This document shows, one piece after another, positions 1 to 11,935 of a stretch of DNA of 64,000 bases. The position numbers and the translations under genes are program-made. This DNA is from Puccinia triticina (taxonomy: Eukaryota > Basidiomycota > Pucciniomycetes > Pucciniales > Pucciniaceae), in the NCBI RefSeq assembly GCF_026914185.1, contig NC_070569.1, positions 682,001 through 746,000 of the forward strand, written 5' to 3'. Numbering within the stretch: the stretch's first letter is position 1; every line of letters begins with the position of its first letter. A model generated the notes under the pieces. It made no database searches. It worked only from the letters and a program-made list of their open reading frames with translations, and was not told the DNA's origin.

Positions 1-78
1 CAGAGGGCCCAATCATCCTCCTGGTGAGTATTCTTCCACTCACTCACTCCTGTTGAAATTACTCAGGTGAAAAGAATT

Positions 79-152
79 GTGTGTTGTGGGATTTGAACCC
101 ACGACCTTCTACATTCATGAGAGCTGCTCTTATACCACTGAGCGAAACACAC
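79..152 (-). tRNA. tRNA-like sequence, possibly Met(CAT), with a poor anticodon arm
   Basis: The 74-nt minus-strand sequence has a perfect 7-bp acceptor stem (GTGTGTT with AACACAC), a D-arm GCTC/GAGC, and a perfect T-arm GTGGG-TTCAAAT-CCCAC. The anticodon arm pairs badly: in the best register the stem has only two Watson-Crick pairs plus a wobble. A CAT triplet lies in the loop in one register. It may be a real tRNA with an unusual arm, a tRNA pseudogene or a tRNA-derived repeat. The good outer stems argue for recent tRNA origin. Confidence 0.5.
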
Positions 153-173
153 ACTTGGTCTTACTGGTGATTT

Positions 174-1570
174 TTGGATATTAGATCATATAGCTTGGCC
201 CCTCAAATGGAGCTTGAAGCATATATTCCAACAACTCCTTCCCCCATCTCATCTCCAACCCCCTCCCCTTCAGCTGAAAGCCTGTCAGGTTCCAACCCCC
301 CAGACGTGCACAACCAACCAAGCAAGGCAGGACCCCAACGCACGCCCACAGTGGCCCGAACTGGCGCGCCGGCGTCCCCTTACGCCATGAATCCGTTACC
401 ACCCAAACCCCATCAAGCGTGGTCGCCAAGCAGCGCCAACTCGGGGCAACTGAGTCGATCCTCGCAATCAAGTGCCAGACGGTCTTTGGCCCTTTCGCCC
501 GAAGACCTTGAGGAGATGCAGGTGGCCCTACAAGCCATCGAGGGCACCTTTTCCCTCAGTCCAGAGCTGATGGAACGGGCCCAGCCCCTATTTCAGGTGA
601 GTGATCAACCTTCTTACTCGGGTCAGGTAGTGTGTTGAAGCCTCCCAGATTTGCAGATGACGCCAGAAGCCCGCAACATGGCCATACTCCTATTGGCCCT
701 CCATAATGGCCTCAATCTGCGCTCGACATCCATTGGCTCAATCACTATTCCGGACAAAACCGCTTCCCCCTTTGGGTTCAGCAACCTCTTCAAGACCCAT
801 CTCCGCGAGACCGTCCAACGAGTGTTACTCCGTGAGGACCTTTGATCTTACGGCAGCCGCGCCGCCACTTGGTTGCGTGTCAATGAGACCCCGGTCTCTA
901 AAGCCATTGTAAGTCTATCTAGTGTCCCTCTGTGTATCACAGTACATTTGCTCACCTATCTCTCAACAGGGTGCAATCAAGAGTGCGTCGGCAGAATTCC
1001 GCGCCGCGCACTTACCGCCTTCGGGTCACGATGGCCCCGAATTGAAAGCTCTTGTTACCGAGTACGTGAAGCAAGAAAAAACCGCCCTGGCTCTGCTCAT
1101 CAAGGTCGGTCTCACGGGGGGGGACACCCTCCAAGGTACCCAACCTCTATTCCCTCATTGCGCACGTTTACTCGACTTTCCAACCCGATTTCAAAAAGGC
1201 AAACAACGAATTCATTCATAAGGAAGTTGCCGCCGGCGCCAAGATCCGCTTATGCTACCTGCGCTTCATGGCCAACCGTAACCAAATCACCCAACGTCGA
1301 CAATTGACCCGGAAGCAAATCTCCTTCTAGGACAATATTGACGAGGACCTAGTCAGAATCAGGAAAAAGTCGCCCGCATACGGCGTGGCGTACTCTAAGC
1401 TCATCCTTGACCTCGACCAACAACTCTGGGACGGTAAGAAGACCGTCCGCAATGTCGACAACAACCCGGCCAAGAACCAAGAGCCCCCTTCCGAAGAACA
1501 AATCATGGAGCGCGTGGCCTCCATTGCTGAAAATCCACCCCCCCCGGAAGTTGTATTACCTCCCAACTAA
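174..1570 (+). pseudogene. Dead multi-exon gene of an unrecognised repeated family
   Basis: A Pro/Ser-rich N-terminus leads into a helical stretch (SPEDLEEMQVALQAIEG) ending at about 596. An intron at 597-656 follows, then an exon starting MTPEARNMAILLLAL. The frame is broken three times. A TGA at 843-845 lies in an exon that continues coding up to the donor GTAAGT at about 910. An eight-G run near 1116-1123 shifts the frame; seven would keep it open. A TAG near 1328-1330 precedes a further open stretch ending at 1568-1570. That last part is Lys/Arg/Glu-rich, with DLDQQLWDG. The two stops fit single C-to-T or G-to-A changes. I recognise no domain. It is probably an old copy of a dispersed gene family. 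Confidence 0.55.
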
Positions 1571-1573
1571 AAC

Positions 1574-1695
1574 CCTATCCCTTTCCCCCTTCTCTCTATT
1601 TCCCCCTTCTCTCTCTTTCCCCCTTCTCTCTCTTTCCCCCTTCTCTCTCTTTCCCCCTTCTCTCTTTTTCCCCCTTTCTCTTTCCCCCTTCTGTC
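1574..1695. repeat. CCCCCTTCTCTCTTT microsatellite
   Basis: A pyrimidine-only tandem repeat has a period of about 15 nt, with units such as CCCCCTTCTCTCTTT. Open reading frames across it (Arg/Glu/Lys/Gly-rich on the minus strand) are artefacts of the repeat. Confidence 0.9.
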
Positions 1696-1825
1696 TCTCC
1701 TCTGTACGTACAATGAAATATTAGCCAAATGAGAAATACACGCAGCAATATCCCAAGCACTTGTGAGGGGCGGGCCCAAGGGCCCGCCCAATCCCGGAGC
1801 ATTCTGTCCAATCAAGCCCGATTGG

Positions 1826-1965
1826 GGGAGCCCAATCAGAGGTGCCCAATCAGAGGAGCCCAATCAGAGGTGCCTGATCGGGGGGGCCCGATTGGGGGGG
1901 GTGATCGGGGGGGCCCGATTGGGGGGGGCGATTGGGGGGGCCAATCTGGGGAGCCCGACAGGACG
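1826..1965. repeat. G-rich degenerate tandem repeat (CCCAATCAGAGGTG / CGGGGGGGCCCGATTG)
   Basis: Short units alternate between CCCAATCAGAGG and GATCGGGGGGGCCCGATTGG. Runs of 6-8 G recur about every 20 nt, so the plus strand could form G-quadruplexes. No gene is visible. Confidence 0.8.
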
Positions 1966-1969
1966 CACA

Positions 1970-2300
1970 CTTCGAATGGCCTTTGAAGAATCTTCCGAGT
2001 GCCTTTGAAGGCCAGTTCAAATGCATTCGAAGCCTCTTCGAAGTCGCCATTCAAAGGGGCTTCGAAGTTTTTCCAAAGGCCTGCCAAAGGATCTTTGAAT
2101 GTCCTTTGGAGAGTCTTTGGAGGAAGGTTTTCCTCCAAAGGATCTCCAAAGGACATTCGAAGTTCCATTGAAATCTTACTTTGGAGGAACTTCGTCAGAT
2201 ATTTTGACCAAGTGCCAACCGTCCGCTGCTGCTGGCGGGTACTTTGGAGGCTCTCCGAAATACTTTCGGAGATACTTTGGAGTTTTGCGTCCGCCGTGTA
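1970..2300. repeat. Degenerate CCTTTGAAG/CTTTGGAG repeat field
   Basis: TTCGAAG, CCTTTGAAGG, CTTTGGAGG and their complements recur about every 15-25 nt on both strands, giving many small imperfect hairpins. Both strands stay open because the units lack stops. I see no protein family in any frame. Confidence 0.65.
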
Positions 2301-2504
2301 CCCCCTGAGTCTTGGTTGTAAAATGAAGCTTGTATATTAATAAGGTTATCCGGATAGATGGTAAAAAAGGTTATGGAAATAGAATTTGGAAATTCAAACT
2401 GAGTTGGGTGGGTGATGTGGGTCCTGGGAAATCTGCAATTGGGATGAGACAAAGCAGTCGGTGACTGCCGGAGCAAAAAAATTGGCACATTCAGTCCCAC
2501 AAGC

Positions 2505-2890
2505 GCAGCTTTTGCTGCGCTTGTGGGACTGATCCGGAGGCGGAGCAAGGAAAGCGGGGGCCGAGACTTCGCTTTATGAGCTGAATTAACTGCGCAGCGC
2601 CAAAAGTGCGGAATAAGTATCAGCTAAAAAGCGATGCAGCGCGCAAAAGCGCCCCAGTAGCGCTTGAAAGCGCACACCGCTATCGCTGCGCTTTCCCGCA
2701 GCGAAAGCGCCGCTTTTTCAGCTGCGCTTACGCTATGTCATCTAGGGAAATAGCGGTTTTTCGCTGCAGAAAGCGGTAGCACAGCGCGTTGACGCTACCG
2801 CTTCAGCTTTTTGGGCTGGGTAGTTAGCGACGCCCGCTGCGCTGCGCTAAAATCGCCGCTTTCTGCAGCGTAGCGCAGCTTTTCAGTCTT
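2505..2890. repeat. GCGC-rich palindromic repeat block (GCTGCGCT family)
   Basis: A dense block of AGCGCAGC, GCTGCGCT and AAAGCGCC words forms nested hairpins around an inverted pair reading TGCTGCGCTTGTGGGACTGA. The same words recur near 4665-5090, 8280-8520, 41080-41450, 42290-42400 and 47560-47840. Non-coding. Confidence 0.7.
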
Positions 2891-3800
2891 GTATCAACGT
2901 TCAGCTTTGTCCTGTTTTGTCCTGTTTTGTGTTTTTTCTCAGCTCAAACTCTGAGAATGGGGTGGAATGAAACTTGCTCTGAACCATAAAGCAACCATCA
3001 CTATTCTCCAATTCTCCAATCCTGATCTTAGCTATCTTCTCCAATCTATCTTGAATGATTTCTGATTCTTCAAATCTATTCCATGATCCCTCCTCTAAAA
3101 CCTTGTCAATCCTCTCCCCCCCAAAAAACACAAACCACCACCAAGAATTCTCAAGACTCCAGTTGTTTTTATCTGCTTATTCTTCAATCCTTATCCCTGA
3201 ATCTTTGGACCTCAAGGCATCCTCATCCACACTTTCCCCTCCACCAACTGCCTACCTTCTGGCAAGTTATTAATACAAAAAGATACAATACAAATCCAAA
3301 AAAAAAGTATTGACCAAGCAAATACACAAGATATTACATATGTGGAGTGCAATGCATAATGTAAAAAATAAAATGTACATATCACTGCAAAAAACTGGGT
3401 AATCTATGAGCCTTGGACAGGTTGAGAACTTGAGAATGTGAGAAATCTTGTGGTTTTACTACAACCTTTCTCAAATGCTGACTCAAAGCAAGCTTCACCA
3501 TAGAGTCACTGTGCAAATTGTTGATATCCTTATATCTACTACATTATGCTTCTACTATAGGTATGCTTTGGTGTTATTTGACCAGGCTTTAACTGTTAAG
3601 TTATGGTCAACTTCGCAGCGCAGCAAACCCAATTCTCACTAGCATCCAAAGCAAATTCAAGTTTGACATTCCCAAACCTAATCAACACCCGCAAAGCTAA
3701 TCAATACTTCCCCCGCATTCAAGAACCAGAAATATTGTCATGGCTGACTAGTCTTTCTTCTTCGCGCGCAATTACATCAAAACATTTGTGAAGAAGAGAG

Positions 3801-4200
3801 ACTAGAGGACCCTTGAGAGCCCCTACTAAGCCAACATATGTTGCACGGATCTGGGGGACATTTTTTTTCAAAATGCTCCCAATGTAATTCAGCGGATACA
3901 TATCCAAATTGATTTTTTGTCCCAAGATGATCTTGATGTGGTTGGTATCTTTTTGGGATTTCCTGGAAACCAAAACCAAATATTTTGGTCTTGGGTTCAA
4001 TTCCCACCCAAAAAAGGGTTTTTTCTGTCCAATTGTTCTCTTTAGGCCTTTATTGTTCAAAATCCTCCTTATGTACAACATATCTAAACCGGGTCTAATC
4101 AGAAAAAAACCAATTTCCCCACATATACAAAACCCTGAATTCCAGGAATTCACATGTGTTGGCTTGGTCAGGGCTTTCCGGGGTCCTGAGACTAGTGAGT
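3801..4200. repeat. Small non-autonomous element with about 45-bp terminal inverted repeats
   Basis: The left end (CTAGAGGACCCTTGAGAGCC, then AAGCCAACATATGT) is mirrored at the right end (ACATGTGTTGGCTT through CCGGGGTCCTGAGACTAG) with several mismatches. The interior is AT-rich and has no transposase. I found no clear target duplication. It is a MITE-like element of unknown superfamily. Confidence 0.5.
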
Positions 4201-4664
4201 TCTACCAATTGACAATCCCATCAAACCATATCAATAACAAAAACTAACAAACATTGTTTCCATTAATCTTTTTGGATCTTCATTCTCCCCATCTTATTCT
4301 CTTACCCAGATTCATTCTTGCGCGCCTTCACAAACCAAAATCAAATCAAAATTCACTGCGTAATCACAGGTGTGATCATAAATTATATTTCATCAAATCA
4401 TGTTATCTTAATCATCTAAATGTTTTTCCTTTTCTTTTCTTCTTTTCATATCTTTGTAGGTGTGTGTTGTTGGGAAAAATCCGTGTCGTCGTAGCTTGTC
4501 ACTCAGTCAAAGCCCTATTTTATCATCTTATCTCAGATTTTTCTGTCTACGGGCATCATCAACTCGAGTCATTTCTCAACTTTACATTAACACCCGTGGT
4601 GGTGTTGCTAAAGTGGGTTTGGGGTGCTCAATTTGATTTAGAAACCCAGTTTCAATGTTGTAAC

Positions 4665-5090
4665 CGCTGCGCTCGCTAAAAAAAGCGGGCATTTAGCGCA
4701 GCGCAGCGATCACACCTCCCATAGGCATGCAGCGGAAGCTGTTGAAAAACTGCAGCGCTAATCGCTACGCGCAGCAATTGACCGCTACCCACCCAGGGCA
4801 ATTGGTGATAGCGCAGCGGAGGCGCAAATTCTTTACACTATCTGCTAATTTAGTGGATAGTGGAAGTTTAGTGTGTGTTAAACCTCTTTTAACATGATTT
4901 AAACCACTTTTTTTTCCTTTTTCCAACCGCTGCGCTACCGCTGAGACGCAGCGGTTCAGCGCTACTTGCCTGCTTTTTTAGCGCGCTACAAATCATCATT
5001 TTTTTCCAGGGACAACAAAAAGCTTTTAGCACAGCGGGACAAACCGCTGCGCTAAACGCAGGTTAAACGTTGCCAGTTTAGCAACCGCGG
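4665..5090. repeat. Second GCGC-rich repeat block
   Basis: Contains AACCGCTGCGCT, AGCGCAGCGCAGCGAT and GCAGCGGTTCAGCGCTAC in both orientations, separated by AT-rich spacers. It is the same word family as at 2505-2890. Non-coding. Confidence 0.6.
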
Positions 5091-5256
5091 TGGAGATGCT
5101 CTAGTCTGTAACCCTCTCCTCACCGAATACAAACCATCTTGTCTCTAGTCAGCTCCTCTGTCACCAGTCTCTGCCCGTGAGATTCAGTCCCAGCGACCCT
5201 GTGCTCACTGCTCCCTCATGGCATAGGGATGAATGTCCAGCCGTGGAATGAATCAC

Positions 5257-5400
5257 CAGGAGTGGACCAATACCGAGCGCGCTTGAGCTACCTGCGACGC
5301 GTTTCTTTTTTGTCAGGTATGTGTAATCAAGACCAAGAGTGGAGCAATACCAAGCGCGCCTGAGCTTACCTGCGAAACATTTCTATTCATCAGATTTGCA
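5257..5400. repeat. Imperfect direct repeat of about 76 bp upstream of gene A
   Basis: GAGTGGACCAATACCGAGCG and GAGTGGAGCAATACCAAGCG start near 5261 and 5337. Each is followed by similar GAGCTTACCTGCGA and TTTCT stretches. From here to the start of gene A at 6099, 5430-5930 contains an unsupported open frame and a 13-G run at about 5585. That part shares short similarity with the sequence upstream of gene B. Confidence 0.55.
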
Positions 5401-6098
5401 TTTTTACCCCTGATTTCTTATACAAATATCAACTTGTGGAAGCATATGATTAACTTTGTTCAGAGCTGCGAGTCGGGGTGCAGATATAATTTTCAGAAGA
5501 CAATTTTAATGAGCGTTTGCTCAATATTGCAAGCTTTCTTAATACCCGAGGATATCTGCGAGCTTGTCTCGGGACATAACCCGCGGGGGGGGGGGGGTGA
5601 TCATTTCAACAACATCGCAAACGATTCCAAATTTTGTATGCTGTGTCCCGGCCCCATCTACCCCTGCTGGGGAATCCAGCGAACTTATCTTAGCCCTTCG
5701 CGCGACCCCCTCGGAGTCGGAGGGACTGTGTTAAGTTCGGGAATCCAACCTGATCGCGAAGAGACGGAAGCAGAAGCTGGCTTCGACAGTTCGGCCCTGA
5801 GTTCGGAATCCCCCAAGTCTCGAAGGACTAATTTGATAACTTCGGTCCTTCGGATGTGTTCTTATTTAATACGTCAGCTGTCAAATCTTCGACCCTGCAG
5901 ATTGATGATTGATCTGTGAATGAATTCAGCATATGAGCCGGCCGGGTTCTATGCTGCCATTGCAAAAACACATTGCGGAAGTTCACAAAACGCGCCTTTG
6001 GAAACGTTGTTCACTCCCGGTTGCTACCGGAATCTATCTTTACCAGCTATTTACTAAGGAAATCTGGCCAGCTCGGAGCTGAAACGAAGAAGGGCTTC

Positions 6099-7987
6099 AT
6101 GAAAAGGACCCGCGGTCTTGGTCATGACATCATGCTAGGCGGGCTGCCAGCTGGTGCTGATCCTTTTGCTCACATCTCACATCTTACGGCACGTCGATTC
6201 ACGCCTCGGTTGCCTCAATCGGCCATAATCCTCCTGGCCGTTTTTCTCGTTTTTCACATCCTGATCGCCGCGTTCAACTTGGTCATCCTAATCTTTCCCT
6301 ACGTCGGTAAAGCCAAGCGGCAATTGTGGACTTTCAAGAAGCTATACATTTACGATCGTTCTGGCGAAAAACGTTTGTTCGGGCTTTGATTCAACGCGTG
6401 ATGCTGATTGGGTGGGCTAACGCTGTTGACTGTTTTCGGTTGTGCGCCGTGCAAAGTTTATAGTACTCCCTTGTACTTGGTCAATGCTGGGGTCTTGATG
6501 TCGGTCTCGCAACTTCTGAGCTCCGCCACTACTCAGGTGTACATATTGATGCACATTAGGATGAATTTATCCGAACATTACTCTCTGCGCTGTCAATTTA
6601 TTCCTGTGTAAGCCGTGCTGGCCCTGCTTTCTTTGTACGTGTCAAATAATTGGTTGTGCCAGGTACTGATGTTCCAAACGATAACATCTAGCTTAGGTCT
6701 CGTGTTCATCTTTGATACTTACTCATACTGGAGTATGGCGCACTGCTTTTTGGCACTGTCAGTCCGCTCTCTTTTGGCACCAACTGTTGAAGTTGAACTG
6801 ATTTGTCGATTTGTCGAGCGCAGATATTACAGCAACAAGAACTTTGCGGTCAAACCAAAACGGCTAAGCTGGCTCCGATCTCCGCGGTCAATCAATATTT
6901 TCTTTCTCATCTTCCCAATTTCCGTGACCGTTACGACCATCATCGTCATAACCCGTATGAGCATGGTCTATCACGATCTTCAAGTCCAGACAACAAGTTT
7001 GAGAGCCACTCTGGCCCAAGGCTCCCTACTTTGGAAGCAATTGGAGCTTCCGGGTCACTCTACCGAGGAAATAGCAAGCCTTTCATCTCAGCTAACAACA
7101 GTACAGTCCGGATTAGGCTCACTGCTGGAGCAAACAGGCACTCTTGTATCAAATTTACTTGAACGATTCAACTCAATCCGATCAATAATGCTATTCTTCA
7201 TACTCGCAACCAGCCTAGTAAGTCTCCAGGCCTCTCCAATGCAAAACTTGCCTTAAAAGCTAGAAGGAACACTAACCCACCAGGGTTTTGTAATTTGTTT
7301 TAGGTTTTTGTTTTGTCATTTTGGAAATTGGCTCAAAAGTACAAATCGAGGGACAATCCGCCAACTGAACTAATCTCAAAAGGCGATTTATCTGATTCTT
7401 GGCACGCACAAAGCAACTCCCAACACATCTCTGTACGATCACACGTCAGCCCGACTAGCCTGACTCTGTTTCAAACCCTGCAATCAGATCCCCAATTTCG
7501 TGAGTGCACAACCAGAATTTTGAAAGTTCTATGCCATAAGGTACTCAGTTGGCCTGATCCGACATCTTCTTCAGTTCGATTGACAATAAGGGCTTTTGCT
7601 ACCTCCCTCGGAATGCTTGTCGCTCTGGTTTTCTGGGTTTTGGCTATATTCAAGTCGATTGACATGATGATGGAGTGGGTCCAAGTACTCCATGCTTCCT
7701 GCTTCTGATTAAACCAGTCCTCAAATTATTTTCTATTCTGTGTTAGTCCTTTTTGGCACGGGGTGGCGACGTGGCTACCAACAGTTTCTGGCACCTGGAC
7801 TGCAATTCCTGTTGCATGGCAATCGGTGAGCATCTAATTTACATTACTCAAGCTTCTTGAATTTGACAGTACTTCATTGAGACAGTGGCGGCTATACCTA
7901 GACCAGAACCCTGGAACGGTTGATCTTACCTACAAATTAGAAGAGACTCCATCAACAATAGAGCACCCTCAGACCGCGAGCTCCTAA
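6099..7987 (+). CDS. Multi-span membrane protein, copy A (six exons, about 509 aa)
   Basis: Modelled exons are 6099-6372, 6457-6605, 6663-7217, 7304-7674, 7747-7825 and 7886-7987, all with GT-AG introns and matching phase, ending in TAA. Hydrophobic segments number about seven: around SAIILLAVFLVFHILIAAFN, TPLYLVNAGVLMSVSQLL, SSLGLVFIF, INIFFLIFPISVTV, IRSIMLFFILATSLVFVLSF, LGMLVALVFWVLAIF and HGVATWLPTVSGTWTAIPV. The start ATG is shared with copies B and C in the context TTCATGA. A polar loop of roughly 70 residues lies between segments 4 and 5. The topology resembles seven-transmembrane proteins, but I see no signature of a known receptor family. The function is unknown. Copy B, 3747 bp downstream, has exons 2-6 of identical length. 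Confidence 0.7.
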
Positions 7988-8279
7988 TTGGAGCCATAAG
8001 CATGAACGAAGTCACGACTTCCACAACAAATATTATCAGTCTACCCATTATTTCTTGAAATTTTATTTGAACACCTCACCATGACTTGTAATATCTAGAT
8101 GAATTTTTGCTTTCCATATAGCTCACCGAGGCCCTCTTTGTTTGTGCTATAATCTACACCAGGAAAAATAAAGTGCCCCTAGATGACAAGCGACATCAGG
8201 TCAAGTTCAGCCTGCTACCCAGCATCTAGCCCATTATGATTGAGTACAGCCCTCTGCAGAGGACCAAAACTGCAACAGA

Positions 8280-8700
8280 TAAGCTGTGTGCAGCAGGTTT
8301 AAGCCCGCTTTGCCACCGCTTTTATTGGCGTGTGGTCCGTGGTGCTTTTTTCTGACTTTTCCAAGAGAAAAAAATCTTAGATTTTAATGAGTTTTTCTCA
8401 GCGGCTTGCAGCGGTCTTGTGCTGTGTTGCTGAAACATCGGGAACCTGCTGCGCTGAGCGCTGAAAAGCAGCAATTTTTGTTGGAAAGGAAGCAGATGGC
8501 CAATGTGCTGCACTATTTAGCTGTTTCTGCCGCACAGTTACTGTTATATTTACTGGGAAGGGTTATTTTCTATCATCGTACTCATTGTTGCTGCGCTTTG
8601 TGGAAGGAAAAGAATAATAGATTTAGTCAGAATATATGCCATAGATCAGGCTCATTGCAGAGTACTGAAGGCTAAAAAGGAAGGTACACTTAAGTTACAT
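8280..8700. repeat. GCAGCGG-type repeat remnant; no gene
   Basis: Short words such as GCTTGCAGCGG, TGCTGCGCTGAGCGC and TTGTTGCTGCGCTTTG recall the GCGC family. From here to about 8930 no convincing coding sequence is visible. Confidence 0.4.
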
Positions 8701-8945
8701 ATATCATGCTGTATCAGAGTTGACCATTGTGCGTTGATGTGCTCCTCCAAATCTGGGGAAATCACTTCTGATGAATTTTTAGAAAAAATAAAATTAGCAT
8801 GAAGATAAAGAGGAGATGGTCCCAAATTGTATCAGGAGAAATGCAAGATGTCTTGAGGTGAACCAGGCTGGGTGACTGAAGTGAAAGTCACAGATGCTAA
8901 GTTTTTTGACAGGGACTGGACACAAAGATGAAGTGTGGTTTAGGT

Positions 8946-9064
8946 TCAGTGGAGGACTTCCTATCAATCTGGGAACCCCTTCCAGACCTAGATCTGAGCC
9001 AAATTTTGCAGGGAAATCTAGGCTTTGGGACTCTCCCAGATTGCAATGGGAAGTCCTCAAGTCT
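8946..9064. repeat. Short inverted-repeat (fold-back) element
   Basis: GAGGACTTCC plus CAATCTGGGA at the left are mirrored by TCCCAGATTG and GGAAGTCCTC at the right, enclosing about 60 nt. The rest of 9065-9660 has no coding evidence and becomes similar to sequence upstream of gene copy C near 9520-9620. Confidence 0.6.
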
Positions 9065-9845
9065 GACTGGATTGGTACCGTTGTAGACTAAATACAAAGT
9101 GTGTTTGATAGAAGCATACTTTGAAGTATAAGCATCTTGACAGGATGTAGGCCAATAATGCATAAAATTTTGAAATTTGAATAGGTAGCTAATCATCTAG
9201 GTTGGGTTCTGGGCACTTGAGTATAACCGAAACTTAACAATGCTCACACAAGAATTACTGATGGGGGATAAGTCCCTCTTGCAAAGCCTCAGGCAAGGAC
9301 TTATTGATTTTGTGCTTGACGGGTCCTGAAGTGGGAAGGACTTGTTCAAGTTTTATCCATCGCAGCCTCACGGTGGTTACGTATGTAGGCATCGGGCCCA
9401 ATTGGGCCTCAGTCGGAGTGTGAATTGCATATTCAGCTTGTCTACTGGGCTGGTGAAAGTTGATTGAGATCATGTTTTCACCGGTTTAGCGCACCCCCCT
9501 AAGCCATTTAGGCGACGGGAAGTCCTCTACGTCCCGCGTTTTGTGTGATGAGTTCCGAGCTTGAGAAAGCCGCTGCTGGGAATTTTGAACTTACGAACCT
9601 GACGGAGGGTCGTCAGCCGAGCGCAGAAAGCCCGGAGGCACTGACAACCTCATAGGTAGGTTTGTCAGCTGTTGAATCACCGAAGCACTGCAGATTGATC
9701 TGTGAATGCATCCAACACCCCGACGCGTCCGCACAATTCAGCCCAAAATCGTCTATGTCGAATTGTGCTTTCCCATTCTTTTCCGCATCTATCACTAACA
9801 GGCAAAACTTCCCCGGCTCATTGGAAAAACGAGTAACGGGTCTTC

Positions 9846-11725
9846 ATGAAAAGGACCCGCGGTCTCAGTCATGACATCATGCCACCAGCTGGTGCCGATC
9901 CTTTTGCTGATATCTCGCATCTGGCGGCACACAGATTCACCGCTCGGTTGCCGCAATCAGCCATAATCCTCCTGGCCGTTTTCCTCGTTTTTCATATCCT
10001 GATCGCCGCGTTCAACTTGGCCATCCTAATCTTTCCCTACGTCGGTAGAGCCAAGCGACAATTGTGGACTTACAAGAAGCTATACATTTACGATCGTTCT
10101 GGCGAAAAACGTTTGTTCGGTCTTTGATTCAACGCGTGATGCTGATTGGGTGGGCTAACGCTGTTGATTGTTTCCGGTTGTGCGCCGTACAAAGTTTACA
10201 GTACTCCCTTGTACTTGGTCAATGCTGGGGTCTTGATGTCGGTCTCGCAACTTCTGAGCTCCGTCACTACTCAGGTGTACATATTGATGCACATAAGGAT
10301 GAATTTATCCGAACATTACGCTCTACGCTGTCAATTTATTCCTGTGTAAGCCGTGCTGGCCCTGCTTTCTTTGTACGTGTCAAATAATTGGTTGTGCCAG
10401 GTACTGATGTTCCAAACGATAACATCTAGCTTAGGTCTCGTGTTCATCTTTGATACTTACTCATACTGGAGTATGGCGCACTGCTTTTTGGCACTGTCAG
10501 TCCGCTCTCTTTTGGCACCAACTGTTGAAGTTGAACTGATTTGTCGATTTGTCGAGCGCAGATATTACAGCAACAAGAACTTTGCGGTCAAACCAAAACG
10601 GCTAAGCTGGCTCCGATCTCCGCGGTCAATCAATATTTTCTTTCTCATCTTCCCAATTTTCGTGACCGTTGCGACCATCATCGTCATAACCCGTATGAGC
10701 ATGGTCTATCACGATCTTCAAGTCCAGACAACAAGTTTGAGAGCCACTCTGGCCCAAGGAACCCTAATTTGGAAGCAATTGGAGCTTCCTGGTCACTCTG
10801 CCGAGGAAATAGCAAGCCTTTCATCTCAGCTAACAACAGTGCAGTCTCGATTAGGCTCACTGCTGGTGCCAACCGGTACTTTGGCATTAAAATTACTTGA
10901 TCGATTCAACTCAATCCGATCAGTAATGCTATTCTTCATACCCGCAACCAGCCTAGTGAGTCTCCGGGCCTCTCCTATGCAAACCTTGCTTTATCAGCTA
11001 GATGGACCACTGACCCTCTAGGGTTTTGTAATTTGTTTTAGGTTTTTGTTTTGTCATTTTGGAAATTGGCTCAAAAGTACAAATCGAGGGGCGATCCGCC
11101 AACTGAACTAATTTCAAAAGCCGATTTATCTGATTCTTGGCACGCACAAAGCAACTCCCAACACATCTCTGTACGATCACACGTCAGCCCGACTAGCCTG
11201 ACTCTGTTTCAAACCTTGCAATCAGATCCCCAATTTCGTGAGTGTACAACCAGGATGTTAAAAGCTCTAGGCTATAAGGTACTGAGTTGGCCTGATCCGA
11301 CATCCTCCCCAGTTCGATTGACAATAAGGGCTTTTGCTACCCTCCTCGGGATGCTCGTCGCTCTGGTTTTCTGGGTTTTGGCTATATTCAAGTCGAATGA
11401 CATGATGATCGAGTTGGTCAAATTATTCCATGTTTCCCGCTTGTGATTGAACCAGTCCTCAAATGTTTTTCTATCCTGCGTTAGTCCTTTTTGGCACGGG
11501 CTTGCGACGTGGCTACCAGCAGTTTCTGGCACCTGGACTGCGATTCCACTAGCATGGCAATCGGTGAGTATCTAATTTACATTGCCCAAGCTTCTTGAAA
11601 TTGACAGTACCTCATTGAGACAGTGGCGGCTATACCTAGACCAAAACCCCGGAACTGTTGATCTTTCCTACAAGTTAGAAGAGACTGCGTCGACAAAAGA
11701 GCACCCTCGGACCGCGCGCTCTTGA
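9846..11725 (+). CDS. Multi-span membrane protein, copy B (six exons, about 506 aa)
   Basis: Modelled exons are 9846-10110, 10195-10343, 10401-10955, 11042-11412, 11485-11563 and 11624-11725, ending in TGA. Exons 2-6 have exactly the lengths of copy A (149, 555, 371, 79 and 102 nt). Exon 1 is 9 nt shorter, replacing LGGLP by PP near residue 13. No frame lesion is visible, so A and B both appear able to encode full proteins. Differences from A are scattered substitutions, for example in the soluble loop (QGTLIWKQLELPGHS) and the C-terminal tail (KEHPRTARS). This is a recent tandem duplication. The function is unknown. Confidence 0.7.
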
Positions 11726-11935
11726 TCGCCGTAATAGGGGTGAACCAAGTCACAATTTCCACTAGCAAAACTTGTTTTGATATCATTCCACGCATTATTT
11801 CTTGAAATCTTATTCGAATACCCCACCATGACTTGTAATATCTAGTTGAATTTTTGCTTTCCATGGAGCTCACCGAGGCCCTTTTTGCTTGTGCTGTAAT
11901 CTACACCAGGAAAAATAAAGCGGGCCTAGATGAAG

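Noticed and set aside
1567..1863. Minus-strand frames rich in Arg/Glu/Lys/Gly
   Set aside because: They translate the CCCCCTTCTCTCTTT microsatellite, have no start context or domain, and all frames look alike.
3990..4020. A T-loop-like GGGTTCAATTCCCACCC suggesting a tRNA or SINE
   Set aside because: No D-arm or acceptor stem lies at tRNA spacing; the nearest box-A-like word is about 100 nt away.
5434..5919. A 161-codon plus-strand frame upstream of gene A
   Set aside because: It crosses a 13-G run, has no domain, and lies in the promoter-side duplication where copy B lacks the same frame.
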